Below the pieces are notes generated by a model, which made no database searches, was not told the DNA's origin, and worked only from the letters and a program-made list of their open reading frames with translations. Source: HyVt-337 sp964428895 (GTDB lineage: Bacteria > Planctomycetota > Phycisphaerae > SM23-33). Taken from it: a stretch of DNA of 64,000 bases. Below are positions 43,043 through 52,790 of the stretch, piece after piece. The stretch is taken from positions 1 through 64,000 of the forward strand of contig CAYRZU010000008.1 in NCBI GenBank assembly GCA_964428895.1, read 5' to 3'. Both the position numbers and the translations under genes were made by a program. Numbering within the stretch: the stretch's first letter is position 1; the number at the start of each line of letters is the position of its first letter.

Positions 43043-43071
43043 TTGTTTGAGCCGGCAGCAACCACTACAAT
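43043..43071 (+). promoter_or_regulatory. Sigma-70-type promoter of the thiamine operon
   Basis: TTGTTT (43043-43048), 17 bp, TACAAT (43066-43071). The predicted start near 43077 coincides with the first base of the riboswitch P1 stem. Confidence 0.7.
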
Positions 43072-43076
43072 ACTCC

Positions 43077-43182
43077 CGTTCCGCTAGGGGCGCCGTCGGA
43101 GACGGCTGAGAGTGACCCTTGGAACCTGATCGGTGAGTGTCCGATGATCGGATGCCAGCCGCGTAGGGAAGCGGACGGAACG
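43077..43182 (+). ncRNA. TPP riboswitch (THI element)
   Basis: Conserved THI-box blocks are present in order: GGGGCGCC, GGCTGAGAGTGACCCTTGG, AACCTGATC, then GGATGCCAGCCGCGTAGGGA. P1 is closed by CGTTCC (43077-43082) with GGAACG (43177-43182). It binds thiamine pyrophosphate and controls the downstream GNAT and thiC genes. A terminator hairpin follows 22 nt later, so control is probably transcriptional. Confidence 0.96.
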
Positions 43183-43203
43183 AATCAAGGATTGATCGCG
43201 TTT

Positions 43204-43228
43204 CGGCCGCTTCGAGCGGCCGTTTGTA
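43204..43228 (+). terminator. Riboswitch-controlled terminator
   Basis: Perfect 8-bp stem CGGCCGCT/AGCGGCCG with loop TCG, followed by TTTGT. It lies between the TPP aptamer and the first gene and is the likely expression platform. Confidence 0.7.
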
Positions 43229-43249
43229 TGCGCGACCGATGGAGAGACA

Positions 43250-43801
43250 ATGAACATCACCTGCACCCGCGAGCGCGATCTGACGGACGCCCATAGCGAA
43301 GAGATTCGCCACCTGCAGAACCTGGCGTTTCCGCAAGCTGAGGAGTTCCTTGTCCAGCGGTGGTGGCACACGCCGCTGTTGGCGGATGAGTGTTGGCTGG
43401 GTGCGCGGGACGATGCCGGCGTGCTGATCGGCTCGGCGCGGTTACTGTTTCGGACGATCGGTTCGGCGGCCGGTGAGTTCACCATCGGCGGCTTGGGCAA
43501 TGTGTGCTCGCATCCGGATCGTCGCGGATGCGGGGCCGCCAGCGCGTGCTTGAAGGCGGCGGCGGCGGTGATCGCCGACGAGGCCGACTTCGGCTTCTTG
43601 TTCTGCGGCGAGCCGGTCCGTCCGTTCTACGCCAAACACGGCTGGGAAGTCACCGACAACCTGTTAGCCATGCTGGAGGGCGGCCCGGACGGCCCGCGGA
43701 TCGTCAACACCCCCCACGGATGCGCGATGATTCACGCGGGCCAACGCCCGCTGAGCGAATGGCCCGAAGGCGAGATCGACCTGAACGGGCCGGATTGGTG
43801 A
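43250..43801 (+). CDS. GNAT-family N-acetyltransferase under TPP riboswitch control
   Basis: 183 residues with the GNAT core: a strand GVLIGSARLLFRTIG, then FTIGGLGNVCSHPDRRGCGAASACLKAAA, where HPDRRGCG stands at the acetyl-CoA pyrophosphate loop (R/QxxGxG/A), and FGFLFCGEPVRPFYAKHGWE near the C-terminus. GGAGA precedes the ATG. It ends 7 nt before thiC, so the two are co-transcribed behind the riboswitch. No thiamine role for such an enzyme is known to me; the substrate is open. Confidence 0.85.
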   Translation: MNITCTRERDLTDAHSEEIRHLQNLAFPQAEEFLVQRWWHTPLLADECWLGARDDAGVLIGSARLLFRTIGSAAGEFTIGGLGNVCSHPDRRGCGAASACLKAAAAVIADEADFGFLFCGEPVRPFYAKHGWEVTDNLLAMLEGGPDGPRIVNTPHGCAMIHAGQRPLSEWPEGEIDLNGPDW

Positions 43802-43808
43802 TTCTGAC

Positions 43809-45122
43809 ATGACGCAGCTTCAACAAGCCAAAGCGGGCGTGATCACGCCGCAGATGCAGCGCGTGGCCGAGCGGGAATCGCTCGCACCGGAATTGGTTCG
43901 CGAGGAAGTCGCCGCCGGGCGGCTGGTGATCCCGGCCAATCGGCTCCATCTGAGCGCCGGCGAGCGGGGCGCCGCGGCGCTGGATCCGATCGGCATCGGC
44001 CGAGCCGTGTCGACCAAAATCAACGCCAACATCGGCGCTTCTCCCGATAGTAGTTGCGAGCAGTTGGAGCTCCAGAAGCTCACTTGGGCGGTCCGCTACG
44101 GGGCCGACACGATGATGGACCTCTCCACCGGCGGCGACCTGGACCACATCCGCCGGACGCTGATCGATAGCTCCACCGTGCCGGTCGGCACGGTGCCGAT
44201 GTACTCGATGATTGTGGGCAAGCCCATCGAAGAACTGACCTGCGACGACATTCTGACCACCATGCGTCACCAGGCCGAGCAGGGGGTGGATTTCTTCACC
44301 ATCCATGCGGGCATCCTGCGCAAGCATCTCCCCGCGGCGATGAAGCGGAAGATGGGCATCATCTCGCGCGGCGGCAGTTTGCTGGCCAAGTGGATGACGG
44401 TCCACAACCATGAGAACCCGATGTACGAGTTGTTCGATGAGATCAGCGCCATCATGGCTGAGTACGACGTGTCGTATTCGCTGGGCGACGGTCTGCGGCC
44501 GGGCTGTTTGGCCGATGCGTCGGACGAGGCGCAGTTCGCCGAGCTGGATACGCTGGGCGAACTCGTGCAGCGCGCTCGGGAAGCGGGCGTGCAAACCATG
44601 GTGGAAGGGCCGGGCCACATTCCGTTCGATCAGATCCAGATGAACATGGAGCGCCAGCAGGCCGTCTGCGACGGCGCGCCGTTCTACGTGCTGGGCCCCA
44701 TCGTTTCGGACGTGTTTCCCGGGTACGACCACATCACCTCCGCCATCGGCGCCACGGCTGCGGCCACGCACGGGGCCAGCTTCCTCTGTTACGTCACGCC
44801 GGCTGAGCATCTGTCCCTGCCGACACCCGAGGATGTGCGGGTTGGTTGCGTGACGTACAAGATCGCCGCTCACGCCGCCGACGTCGCCCGCGGCCTGCCC
44901 GGCGCGCGGGACTGGGATGACGCCATCGCCGACGCCCGCGCCAACTTCAGTTGGGCCAAACAGCTCGAGCTGGCCTTCGACAGCGAACACGCCCAGGCCA
45001 TCCGCAGCCGCGACGAACTAGACCTCGAGACCGACTACTGCTCCATGTGCGGCCGCGAGTGGTGCGCCATGCGGATCAGCCACGAGGTCCGCGACGCCAT
45101 CAGACAGGACTCACCCGAGTAG
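43809..45122 (+). CDS. thiC: Phosphomethylpyrimidine synthase ThiC
   Basis: 437 residues, the shorter form common in anaerobes. Family blocks include IGIGRAVSTKINANIGASPDSS, DTMMDLSTGGDLDHIR, TVPMYSM, DFFTIHAGI, SRGGSLLAKWM, SLGDGLRPGCLADASD, MVEGPGHIPFDQI and APFYVLGPIVSDVFPGYDHITSAIG. The C-terminal CSMCGREWC (C411, C414, C419) binds the radical-SAM [4Fe-4S] cluster. It converts aminoimidazole ribotide to the thiamine pyrimidine. Regulated by the TPP riboswitch upstream. Confidence 0.97.
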   Translation: MTQLQQAKAGVITPQMQRVAERESLAPELVREEVAAGRLVIPANRLHLSAGERGAAALDPIGIGRAVSTKINANIGASPDSSCEQLELQKLTWAVRYGADTMMDLSTGGDLDHIRRTLIDSSTVPVGTVPMYSMIVGKPIEELTCDDILTTMRHQAEQGVDFFTIHAGILRKHLPAAMKRKMGIISRGGSLLAKWMTVHNHENPMYELFDEISAIMAEYDVSYSLGDGLRPGCLADASDEAQFAELDTLGELVQRAREAGVQTMVEGPGHIPFDQIQMNMERQQAVCDGAPFYVLGPIVSDVFPGYDHITSAIGATAAATHGASFLCYVTPAEHLSLPTPEDVRVGCVTYKIAAHAADVARGLPGARDWDDAIADARANFSWAKQLELAFDSEHAQAIRSRDELDLETDYCSMCGREWCAMRISHEVRDAIRQDSPE

Positions 45123-45135
45123 GCGCAGCGAATCT

Positions 45136-45231
45136 CTAGCCGCCGCCAGGAGTTGCGGGCCTACATTGACTCCGGAGCCGTTTTCGCGTAAACTCCCCAA
45201 TGCCAGCGAATTGCAGTCTGGCGGCGGCTAG
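45136..45231. repeat. Perfect 14-bp inverted repeat, 68 bp apart
   Basis: CTAGCCGCCGCCAG (45136-45149) and CTGGCGGCGGCTAG (45218-45231) are exact inverses. They lie between thiC and the LEPR-XLL gene and could form a long stem closing a 68-nt loop. No T-run follows, so a simple terminator is unlikely. Confidence 0.6.
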
Positions 45232-45403
45232 CATGGCTGTCAGGGAGGACCGGAGCCGCAACGCCGGACGGGAGCGCTTCTTGAAGAAGATTTTTGGAGA
45301 ATGCCCAATTTTCAGAAGCTGTTCGCACGTCTTATCTATGTGGACGCGATCCGAGCTATCGGTCTGCGCGACAGCCGCGGACGGTTGATTGAAAGGGACA
45401 CTC

Positions 45404-48400
45404 ATGGGGCGACGCCAACCAACGACGCATCGGCCGGTGCTTGAGAGCTTGGAGGCCCGTCTGCTGCTCAGCGGGACCATCGAAGGTCAGGTCTGGCGGG
45501 ATTACGACGCCGACGGCGTCCGCGACGCCGGCGAGCATGGCCTGAACGGCTGGACGGTCGAACTGGTGGATGTCGCCGGCGGCGGGGTGGTCGACACCCA
45601 AACCACCGCCGACGTGGACCTCGACGGCAACGGGTCCATCGATTCCTTCACCGAGCGGGGGCTCTACGCCTTCACGGGTGTGGCCGACGGCGATTACGAG
45701 GTCCGCCAGGTCCCGCCGTCCGACATTTGGCGGCAGACGTCGCCGAATCAGTTCGGGGGCGAGCTGGACGTCTTCCAATACGTTAACGACGGCGACAGCG
45801 GCGCGGACCTGGACGCGATCTGGGAAGTGACGGCCTCGCCCGACGGCCAATACGTCTACACCATTTCCCGGGACAGCAACGCCCTGACGGTTTTCGAGCG
45901 GGATGCCGGTACCGGCGAGCTGACGGCTGTGCAGGTGCTCCGAGACGAGCTCCATTTGCAGCTGAATTATCCGCTGGCAATGGCGGTCAGCCCGGATGGC
46001 AACCATCTTTACGTGTCAGCCTTGAACGACGATCTGCTGAACGTTCTCCAACGGGACCCGAGCACCGGCCTGCTGTCGGTGGTGCAGGTGCTTGCCGATG
46101 GCGAGGGCGGCATCGAAGGTCTCGATACGCCGCAGGCGGTCGCGGTCAGCGGCGACGGCCTCAACGTGTACGTGGGGTCCATCGGGGACGGCGCTTTAGC
46201 GACGTTCGCCCGCGACCCGGTCACCGGGCTGCTGACGCAGACGCAAGTGCTCTTCCAGGGCGTCGGCGGGGTGAGCGGCCTTTACGGCGGCCCCCGCGAG
46301 CTGGCGGTCGCCCCGGACGGGCAACACGTTTACGCCATCGGGCGGACCTCGTCCGGCCCGGCGAAGGATTGCATGGTGACGTTCGCTCGCGACGCCGGAA
46401 CCGGGGCCCTGACGTTTGTGGAGAAGCTGGCCGGCGGCGAGCCGATGTTCAACGCCTCGGGCATGGCCGTCAGCCCGGACGGCCTGCATGTTTACGTCAC
46501 GGCCACCACGGGCGGAAGTGTTTCCGTCTTCGATCGCAGCGGCGTGACCGGTACGTTGACGTTGTCGGACCGGTACCAAGCCGGTGTCGGTCAGATCGGC
46601 GCGGATGAACTGACCGAACCCAGCGCCGTGGCCATCAGTCCGGACGGCCTGTATGCGTTCGTGGCGTGGTACGGCGGCTCCGACGGCGGCGTGATGAGTT
46701 TCCAGCGTGACGCGGCGACCGGCGCGCTGGACCGACTGGCCGCCTATCCGCAGGAAGTGTCGTTCCCGGCCAGGCTGGCCCTGGCCCCGGATGGCCGCGA
46801 CCTCTACGTGGGGGACTGGAACGACGCCCTGGTCGGCTTGGCGCGCTTGCCGGAACCGATCGACTACGAATTGGGCCTGGCCGGCCAGACCGAGACGGGC
46901 GTGGACTTCAGCAACGCGCTGTGGAGCTCGGCTTCGGGTCAGTTGTTCTACGACGGCGACGGCAGCGGCTTTCAGGACCCCGGCGAATTAGGCCTGGACG
47001 GGTGGACGGTCCAGTTGGTCCGCAGCGACTACGGCTACGTCGTCGACGAGACCGTCACCACCAGCGTCGATCTCGACGGGAGCGGCTCGATCGACCCGGT
47101 CACCGAGAGCGGCCTCTACGCGTTCGAGATCGCTCGCACCGGCGCCCACGAAGTGCGACTGGTCGCCCCCGACGGCTGGATGGCGACCACACCGAACCCG
47201 CCGGTCTACAATTTGGGGTTCGGCCACGGCACGACCTACGCCAACCGGGATTTCGGGGCGGTCGAGTCGGCCAGTGTCTACGGCTATGTCTTCGAGGATG
47301 ACAACGGCAACGGGGCCTGGGCGGCTGGGCGGTGCGGCTGGTTGACGCGGCCGGCATGGTCCGGCTGACCACCACCCGGAGCATCGATCTGAACGGCGAT
47401 CGGGTCATCGACCCGTTCACCGAGTCGGGCTTGTATTTCTTCTTTGGGGTCCCGGCCGGGCAATACGAAATCCGCCACGAGCTCCCGCTCGGCTGGATTC
47501 GAACCGAGCCGGCCGGCGGTTATTCGTTGGATCTCGGGCCCGCCCAGGGCGAGCTCGGCCTCGACATCGGCCTCAAGCCGGTGATGATCGCCGGGCAGGT
47601 GGTCCGGGACTTGGACCGGGACGGGCGATTCGACGCCACCGACGCGGGCCTGGACGGCGTGGTGGTGGAGCTGTGGAAAGCGTCCAGCACGACGCGCGTC
47701 GGCAGGCAATTCACCGCCGGGATGGATCTGAACGGCGACGGCCAGATTGATCCGTTCACCGAGGCGGGGCGCTATCGGTTCGATCACCTCTTGCCGGGCG
47801 ACTATGAGTTGAGGCTGAAGGTTGGCGACGATTGGCTCCCCCTGCAGTATCCGATGGTGGCAGTGACCGACGTTGAGGCCCTTATTGAACCGATTGACTT
47901 CCTCGTGATGGAGGCGTTGCCGCTGGACCTGGCGGAAGTCACCGCCGACGACGATGAAGCGACTCTCGGGATTGCACTTCCGGGGGCCGGCTTCTTGCCG
48001 CTTCCGTCCGCGTGGACGCCGGTCGCGCACACCGGGGCCTACAACGACGACTTCTACGTCAATGCCACTCCGTACTCCGCGGCGGTCTTCGACGTGGCCG
48101 TGCCCGAGAGCGGCGTCTACGACGTGTCCTTGTGGTGGCCCGACCTGTGGGGGTTCGTTTGGCCGGAGGTCACGCTCGGCGTAACAGTGACGGACGACAA
48201 CGGCGACCACCAGTTCGCTGTTCATCAAAGGCCGACGCTGGGCGGCAGCCCTGATGTCGACCGGTGGTACTCGTTGCCGGATAGCTTTACGGTTACCTCG
48301 GGGTCGATCCGGATCATGTTCGACGCCAACGGCGCCGAGGCCGGGCACATTCTGCTCGATGCCGTCCGGGTCACCGAACATTGGATCGACGGGTTCCTGT

Positions 48401-48807
48401 CCGGGCGCGTGTTTGATGACGCCAGCGCCGATGGCGTCAAGGGCGCCGAGGAACTCGGCCTGGACGGGTGGCTGGTGGAATTGGTCGACGCGGCCTCGGG
48501 CGAGGTGCTGGCCACGCAGTTGACCCAGAGCGTGGACCTCGACGGCGATGGGTCAATCGACCCGATCACCGAAAGCGGCCTGTACGATTTCCTCGTGTTG
48601 CCGGCGGCGGATTACGAGATTCGTGCGTTCGCTCAGGCCGGCTGGGACTGGACCAGCCCGGTCGGCGGTACGCACACCGTGGCGCTGACGACCTTCGATC
48701 CGGATCAGGCCGATTTGGATTTCGGCGCAATGTTGGCCGGCGGCGGCGTGGCGGGGGCGCTGGGCGATCCCATCGACCTGCTGGCTGAGCTTGAACCGGT
48801 GTTGTAG
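45404..48807 (+). pseudogene. LEPR-XLL / beta-propeller / SdrD-like B-domain protein, frameshifted
   Basis: Starts MGRRQPTTHRPVLESLEARLLLSG, a LEPR-XLL variant, with GAAAGGGA upstream. An SdrD-like B domain follows (EGQVWRDYDADGVRDAGEHGLNGWTVELVD), then a lactonase-like seven-bladed propeller (repeated AVSPDGxxxYV, about 140-490), then more B domains. Near 47310-47325 the frame changes inside a B domain: one frame ends ..FEDDNGNGAWA and the other resumes GLGGWAVRLVDAAG. About five residues (a DAGE-type segment) are missing, so a short deletion is likelier than a single-base error. The second frame continues to 48807 with further B domains and a CBM-like domain (TGAYNDDFYVNATPYSAAVFDVAVPESG). 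The joined protein would be about 1,130 residues. Secreted surface or adhesive role inferred. Confidence 0.7.
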
Positions 48808-48829
48808 GTGAGGCCGATGGCCTTGGCGG

Positions 48830-49765
48830 CTAGGCGATGCCGTCCGGGCCGGGCTCTTCGCCTTTGGGGCGGTGCTTCCAGCGGCGGTGGACCCAGAGGT
48901 ACTGCTCGGGGGCGCGGCGGATGACGGCCTCCAGGGCCGAGGTGTACTCCTGGGTGATCCACTTGAGCGGATCGTCCTTATCGGCCCACTCTTCGGGGCG
49001 GATGATGCGCTCGACCCCGATCTCGAAGTCGAACCCTTCCCGCACGCGATGGCCGTACCCGACGATCACCGGCACCTCGTGCCGCATGGCCATTAGGCCG
49101 ATCGATTTATAGGTGCTGGCCTTTCGCCCGAAGAAGTCCACGAACAGCCCCTTGCGCCCGGCGTCCTGGTCGGCGATGAAGCTGATGGCGCCGTTGGCGT
49201 CGAGGATGTCGTCGACGTGTTCGGCCACGCCTTTCTTATCCAGAATGGTCATGCCCGTCCGCTGGCGGACGCCCAGGATGTGCTCGTTGACGTAGGGGTT
49301 GTCGAGCGGCCGCGCGACCGCGTAGACCGGGAAGCCCACCCGGGCCATGGTGTAGCCGATGACCTCCCAGTTGCCGAAGTGGCCGGTCAGGTAGATCGCC
49401 CCGCGCTCGTTGCGGAGCAGTTGTAGGATGTTTTCCTTCTGATTGACGAACGTCACGTGTCGCCGCCAGGTGGCCGGCGTGATCAACGAGGGCGTGAACA
49501 GGATTTCGATGCCCAGGTACAGCATACTCCGCATCGACTTGCGGGCCACCTTGCGGCACTTGCGGGGCGACCACTCGGGGAAGCTACGCTTGAGGTGTTC
49601 GATGGCGCGGTGGCGGTGGCGATGGTCGAAGGTGAACAGCAGGTCGCCCAGGATCGCCGCGGTTCCGTAGTTGGCTTGCACCGGGAACATGCGGATCGCC
49701 ATTTCGAAGAACCGCAAGCCCAGGTATTGCAGGTAGGCGACGAACTTGTTGGACGGCTTGGCCAT
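48830..49765 (-). CDS. Lipid A biosynthesis acyltransferase (LpxL/HtrB family)
   Basis: 311 residues. The catalytic motif is GHFGNWE (H129, E134), the HX4[D/E] dyad of the family; ADQDAGRKGLFVDFFGRKAST matches the second conserved block. One N-terminal hydrophobic helix anchors it to the inner membrane. The family adds secondary acyl chains to Kdo-lipid A. The chain-length preference and the exact paralogue (LpxL or LpxM) cannot be told. It follows a decamer-type repeat that separates it from proS, which is on the same strand. Confidence 0.88.
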   Translation of the reverse strand: MAKPSNKFVAYLQYLGLRFFEMAIRMFPVQANYGTAAILGDLLFTFDHRHRHRAIEHLKRSFPEWSPRKCRKVARKSMRSMLYLGIEILFTPSLITPATWRRHVTFVNQKENILQLLRNERGAIYLTGHFGNWEVIGYTMARVGFPVYAVARPLDNPYVNEHILGVRQRTGMTILDKKGVAEHVDDILDANGAISFIADQDAGRKGLFVDFFGRKASTYKSIGLMAMRHEVPVIVGYGHRVREGFDFEIGVERIIRPEEWADKDDPLKWITQEYTSALEAVIRRAPEQYLWVHRRWKHRPKGEEPGPDGIA

Positions 49766-49769
49766 AACT

Positions 49770-49867
49770 AGAGAAACATGGAACAGGGATAAACACGGAT
49801 GAACGCAGATACAGAAGAAACCAATTATGTCTTATCTGTGTTCATCTGTGTCCATCCTTGTTTCTAA
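49770..49867. repeat. Decamer-type intergenic hairpin element
   Basis: Left arm: GATAAACACG, GATGAACGCA, GATACA, three 10-bp units. Right arm (49831-49867): ATCTGTGTTC, ATCTGTGTCC, ATCCTTGTTTC, inverse of the left. Outer ends GAGAAAC/GTTTCTAAC also pair. It fills the gap between proS and the lpxL-like gene. Confidence 0.7.
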
Positions 49868-49895
49868 CAGTAGAAGAAGCAGCGTGTCCGGCCTT

Positions 49896-51632
49896 CTAGG
49901 CGGTGCAGGCGGCCTTCAGTTCGTCGAGGATCTTCAACGCTTCGGCGACGGCCTTGCCGACCGGCACGAGTGTGGGCTTGTCGTCGGTGCGGCGCTTGAC
50001 CTCGGCGTTGCCATCCTTAAGGCCCTTATCGCCGACGACCACTCGCAGCGGGATGCCCAGGAGGTCGGCGTCTTTGAATTTCACGCCCGGCCGCGCGTCG
50101 CGGTCGTCCAGCAGCACGTCCACGCCGGCCGCTTTCAGTTCGTCGTAGATGCGTGTGGCTTCGGCCACGACGGCCTCGGAATCGTTGTTGATCTGGATGA
50201 CCTCGATCTCGAACGGGGCGATCGCCACCGGCAGGACCGGGCCGTTGTCGTCGAACGCCAGCTCGATCGCTCCGGCCAGGATGCGGTTGATGCCGATGCC
50301 GTAGCAGCCCATGACGGCCGGCTGGGCCGAACCGTTCTCGTCCAGGTAGGTCGCGCCGAGCGCGTCGCTGTACTTGGTGCCGAGCTTGAACACGTGGCCG
50401 ACCTCAACGCCGCGCGAAAACTGCAGCGGCTTGCCCTCACGCGTGTCGCCCTCGGTCGCGTTGCGGATGTCGGCGATGGAAACGTTCTCGCCGTCCAGCG
50501 GGAAGTCGCGGCCGGGGACAACATTCTTAGTGTGATAGTCGGTTTTGTTCGCGCCGGTGACGCCGAGGCCCATCGCGGCCACGCCGTGGTCGACGATCAG
50601 CTTGTCGACTCTTTCCGCCAGGCCCATGGGGCCGGCAAAGCCGGTCGCCGCGGCGGTTACGCGCTGCACCGTTGCGTCGTCGGCCAATTCCACGTGGGTG
50701 GCCTCGGCGGCGTGGGTCAGCTTGGCGTCGTTGATGTCGTGGTCGCCGCGGACCAACGCCACGATGGTCTGTTCGCCGGCGGCGTAGACCAGCGTCTTGA
50801 TCATCTCGGCCGGTTGCGTGCCCAGAAACTCACAGACCGCGTCGATGGTGCCGACCTCGGGGGTGTGGACGTCCTCGGGGGCCGGGGCTTCGACAGGATC
50901 CGCTTTCGGCAGGGGGTCGACGTCGGCCTTTTCGATGTTGGCCGCGTAGGCGCCGTCTTCGGTGTGGACGATGATGTCCTCGCCGTTGTCGCAGGGGATC
51001 ATGAATTCGTGACTGGCCGAGCCGCCGATGGGGCCGGATTCGGCCTCGACGATCACGTACTTCAGGCCGCACCGGCTGAAGATGCGGCAGTAGGCGTCGT
51101 ACATCTTCTGATAGGTCTCGCCCAGGGCCTCGACGGACGTGTCGAAACTGTAGGCGTCCTTCATGATGAATTCGCGGCTCCGCAGCACGCCGAAGCGGGG
51201 GCGGAACTCGTCCCGGAATTTCGGCGAGATCTGGTAGAGGTTCACGGGCAACTGTTTGTAGGAGTTGATCTCCGTGGCGACCAGGGAAGTCACCACTTCC
51301 TCGGCCGTGGGGGCCAGCACGTTCACGCGGCCGTGACGGTCGGTGAAGCGGCACATGGTCTCGCCGTAGTCGACGTCGCGCCCGGTCTTGGCCCACAGCT
51401 CCATCGGCTGCAGGGCGGGCATCATGATTTCCTGGGCGTCCGCGGCGTTCATTTCCTCGCGGACGATCTCCATGATCTTCCGCAGGCTCTTCCAGCCGAG
51501 CGTCAGATAGGTGTACGCGCCGGAGGAGACCTTCCGCATGAAGCCGGCGCGGATCATCAATTGATGCGAGGGGATCTCGGCCTCGGCCGGGACTTCGCGC
51601 GTGGTCGGAATCAGTAGCTGACTGTATCGCAT
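49896..51632 (-). CDS. proS: Proline--tRNA ligase
   Basis: 578 residues, the bacterial type. Class II motifs are seen: RAGFMRKVSSGAYTYLTLGWKSLRKI, the motif 2 region YQISPKFRDEFRPRFGVLRSREFIMKDAYSFD, and motif 3 GCYGIGINRILAGAIE. An INS editing domain lies between motifs 2 and 3 (about 225-400, with MIKTLVYAAGEQTIVALVRGDHDIND), which removes mischarged alanine. The C-terminal anticodon domain follows. GAGGA 4 nt before MRYSQ sets the start. It is divergent from the YhaM-like gene across a 169-bp region. Confidence 0.97.
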   Translation of the reverse strand: MRYSQLLIPTTREVPAEAEIPSHQLMIRAGFMRKVSSGAYTYLTLGWKSLRKIMEIVREEMNAADAQEIMMPALQPMELWAKTGRDVDYGETMCRFTDRHGRVNVLAPTAEEVVTSLVATEINSYKQLPVNLYQISPKFRDEFRPRFGVLRSREFIMKDAYSFDTSVEALGETYQKMYDAYCRIFSRCGLKYVIVEAESGPIGGSASHEFMIPCDNGEDIIVHTEDGAYAANIEKADVDPLPKADPVEAPAPEDVHTPEVGTIDAVCEFLGTQPAEMIKTLVYAAGEQTIVALVRGDHDINDAKLTHAAEATHVELADDATVQRVTAAATGFAGPMGLAERVDKLIVDHGVAAMGLGVTGANKTDYHTKNVVPGRDFPLDGENVSIADIRNATEGDTREGKPLQFSRGVEVGHVFKLGTKYSDALGATYLDENGSAQPAVMGCYGIGINRILAGAIELAFDDNGPVLPVAIAPFEIEVIQINNDSEAVVAEATRIYDELKAAGVDVLLDDRDARPGVKFKDADLLGIPLRVVVGDKGLKDGNAEVKRRTDDKPTLVPVGKAVAEALKILDELKAACTA

Positions 51633-51801
51633 AGTGTCCTCGTCAAATCCTTTAGATCGAGCGCTTTCCTCGCCCGCCGATGCAGCCGGCATTTCGGTCG
51701 CGACGGTTAGCCGCGCCCGTGAACCTTGCGCCAGACCGGGCGCTTATACCCGCCCAAACGGGTGTTTTCAACGCCTGGCGGGCGCGGCTACAATGTCGAC
51801 C

Positions 51802-52779
51802 ATGAGCGACGAACGACGATACGTCAGCGATCTGACGCCCAACGAGAACATCGATCAGGTGTTTCTGGTCCGCGAGAAGCAACTGCGGACCACGCGGAAG
51901 GGGGACCTCTACATCGACGCCTCCCTGGGTGATCGCACCGGCTCGATCAAGGCCCGCATGTGGCAGGTCAACGAGATGATCTTCAACGGCATCCCCGCCG
52001 ACGGCTTCATCCACGTCAAGGGGCGCACCGAGGAGTACCAGGGCAAGGTGCAGCTTCGGATCGAAGCGTGTCGGCCGGTCTCCGCTGAGAAGGTCGACAT
52101 GGCCGAGTACCTGGCTACCACCCCGCGCGATGTTGACGCCATGTGGGCCGAGCTGATGGAGATCATGCGGGACATCCGCGACGAGCCGCTACGCCTGCTG
52201 ATCAAGAAATTCACCGAGGACGAGGAGATCGTCGAGGTCTTCAAGCGCGCCCCGGCCGCGGTGCAAATGCACCATCCCTACGTGGGCGGCCTGCTGGAGC
52301 ACACCCTCAACATCGCGCGGTTGGCCAAGGTGGTCTTGCCGTTGTATCCGCGCTTGAACCCCGACTTGCTGCTGGCGGCGGTGTTCTTGCACGACATCGG
52401 CAAGACGGCCGAGCTGACCAGCGGCGTCTCCATCAAATACACCGACCGCGGGCAACTGGTGGGGCACATCGCGATGGCCGCGATCTGGATTCAGGAAAAG
52501 GCCGACCTGCTGGCCGACGAACTCGGCGATGAGTTTCCGGTCAAGACCACCACGCTACTGCAGCACCTGATCCTCTCGCACCATGGGGTGAAGGAGTACG
52601 GCTCGCCGGTGCTGCCGGCGATTCCCGAGGCCTTCGTGCTGCATTACCTGGACAACCTCGACGCCAAGATGTATATGACCACCCACGCGATCGAATCCGA
52701 CCCCGACGGGGAGAACCACTTCACCGGCTACCTCCGTCAACTGGAAACGCAGATCTACAAGCATAGCGATAAGTTGTAG
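51802..52779 (+). CDS. OB-fold / HD-domain 3'-5' exoribonuclease, YhaM family
   Basis: 325 residues. An N-terminal OB fold (DQVFLVREKQLRTTRKGDLYIDASLGDRTGSIKARMW, about 18-92) is followed by an HD domain with LLEHTLNIARLA (H167), FLHDIGK (H197, D198) and HLILSHHG. This layout is that of YhaM/CBF1 exoribonucleases. Start: ATG 51793 overlaps a -10-like TACAAT (51789-51794), and ATG 51802 lies exactly 7 nt after it; neither has a Shine-Dalgarno, so leaderless initiation at 51802 is preferred. Confidence 0.88.
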   Translation: MSDERRYVSDLTPNENIDQVFLVREKQLRTTRKGDLYIDASLGDRTGSIKARMWQVNEMIFNGIPADGFIHVKGRTEEYQGKVQLRIEACRPVSAEKVDMAEYLATTPRDVDAMWAELMEIMRDIRDEPLRLLIKKFTEDEEIVEVFKRAPAAVQMHHPYVGGLLEHTLNIARLAKVVLPLYPRLNPDLLLAAVFLHDIGKTAELTSGVSIKYTDRGQLVGHIAMAAIWIQEKADLLADELGDEFPVKTTTLLQHLILSHHGVKEYGSPVLPAIPEAFVLHYLDNLDAKMYMTTHAIESDPDGENHFTGYLRQLETQIYKHSDKL

Positions 52780-52790
52780 GGGGGCAGATT

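Noticed and set aside
45200..45388. 62-codon open frame after thiC
   Set aside because: It overlaps the inverted repeat, lacks a Shine-Dalgarno and resembles no protein.
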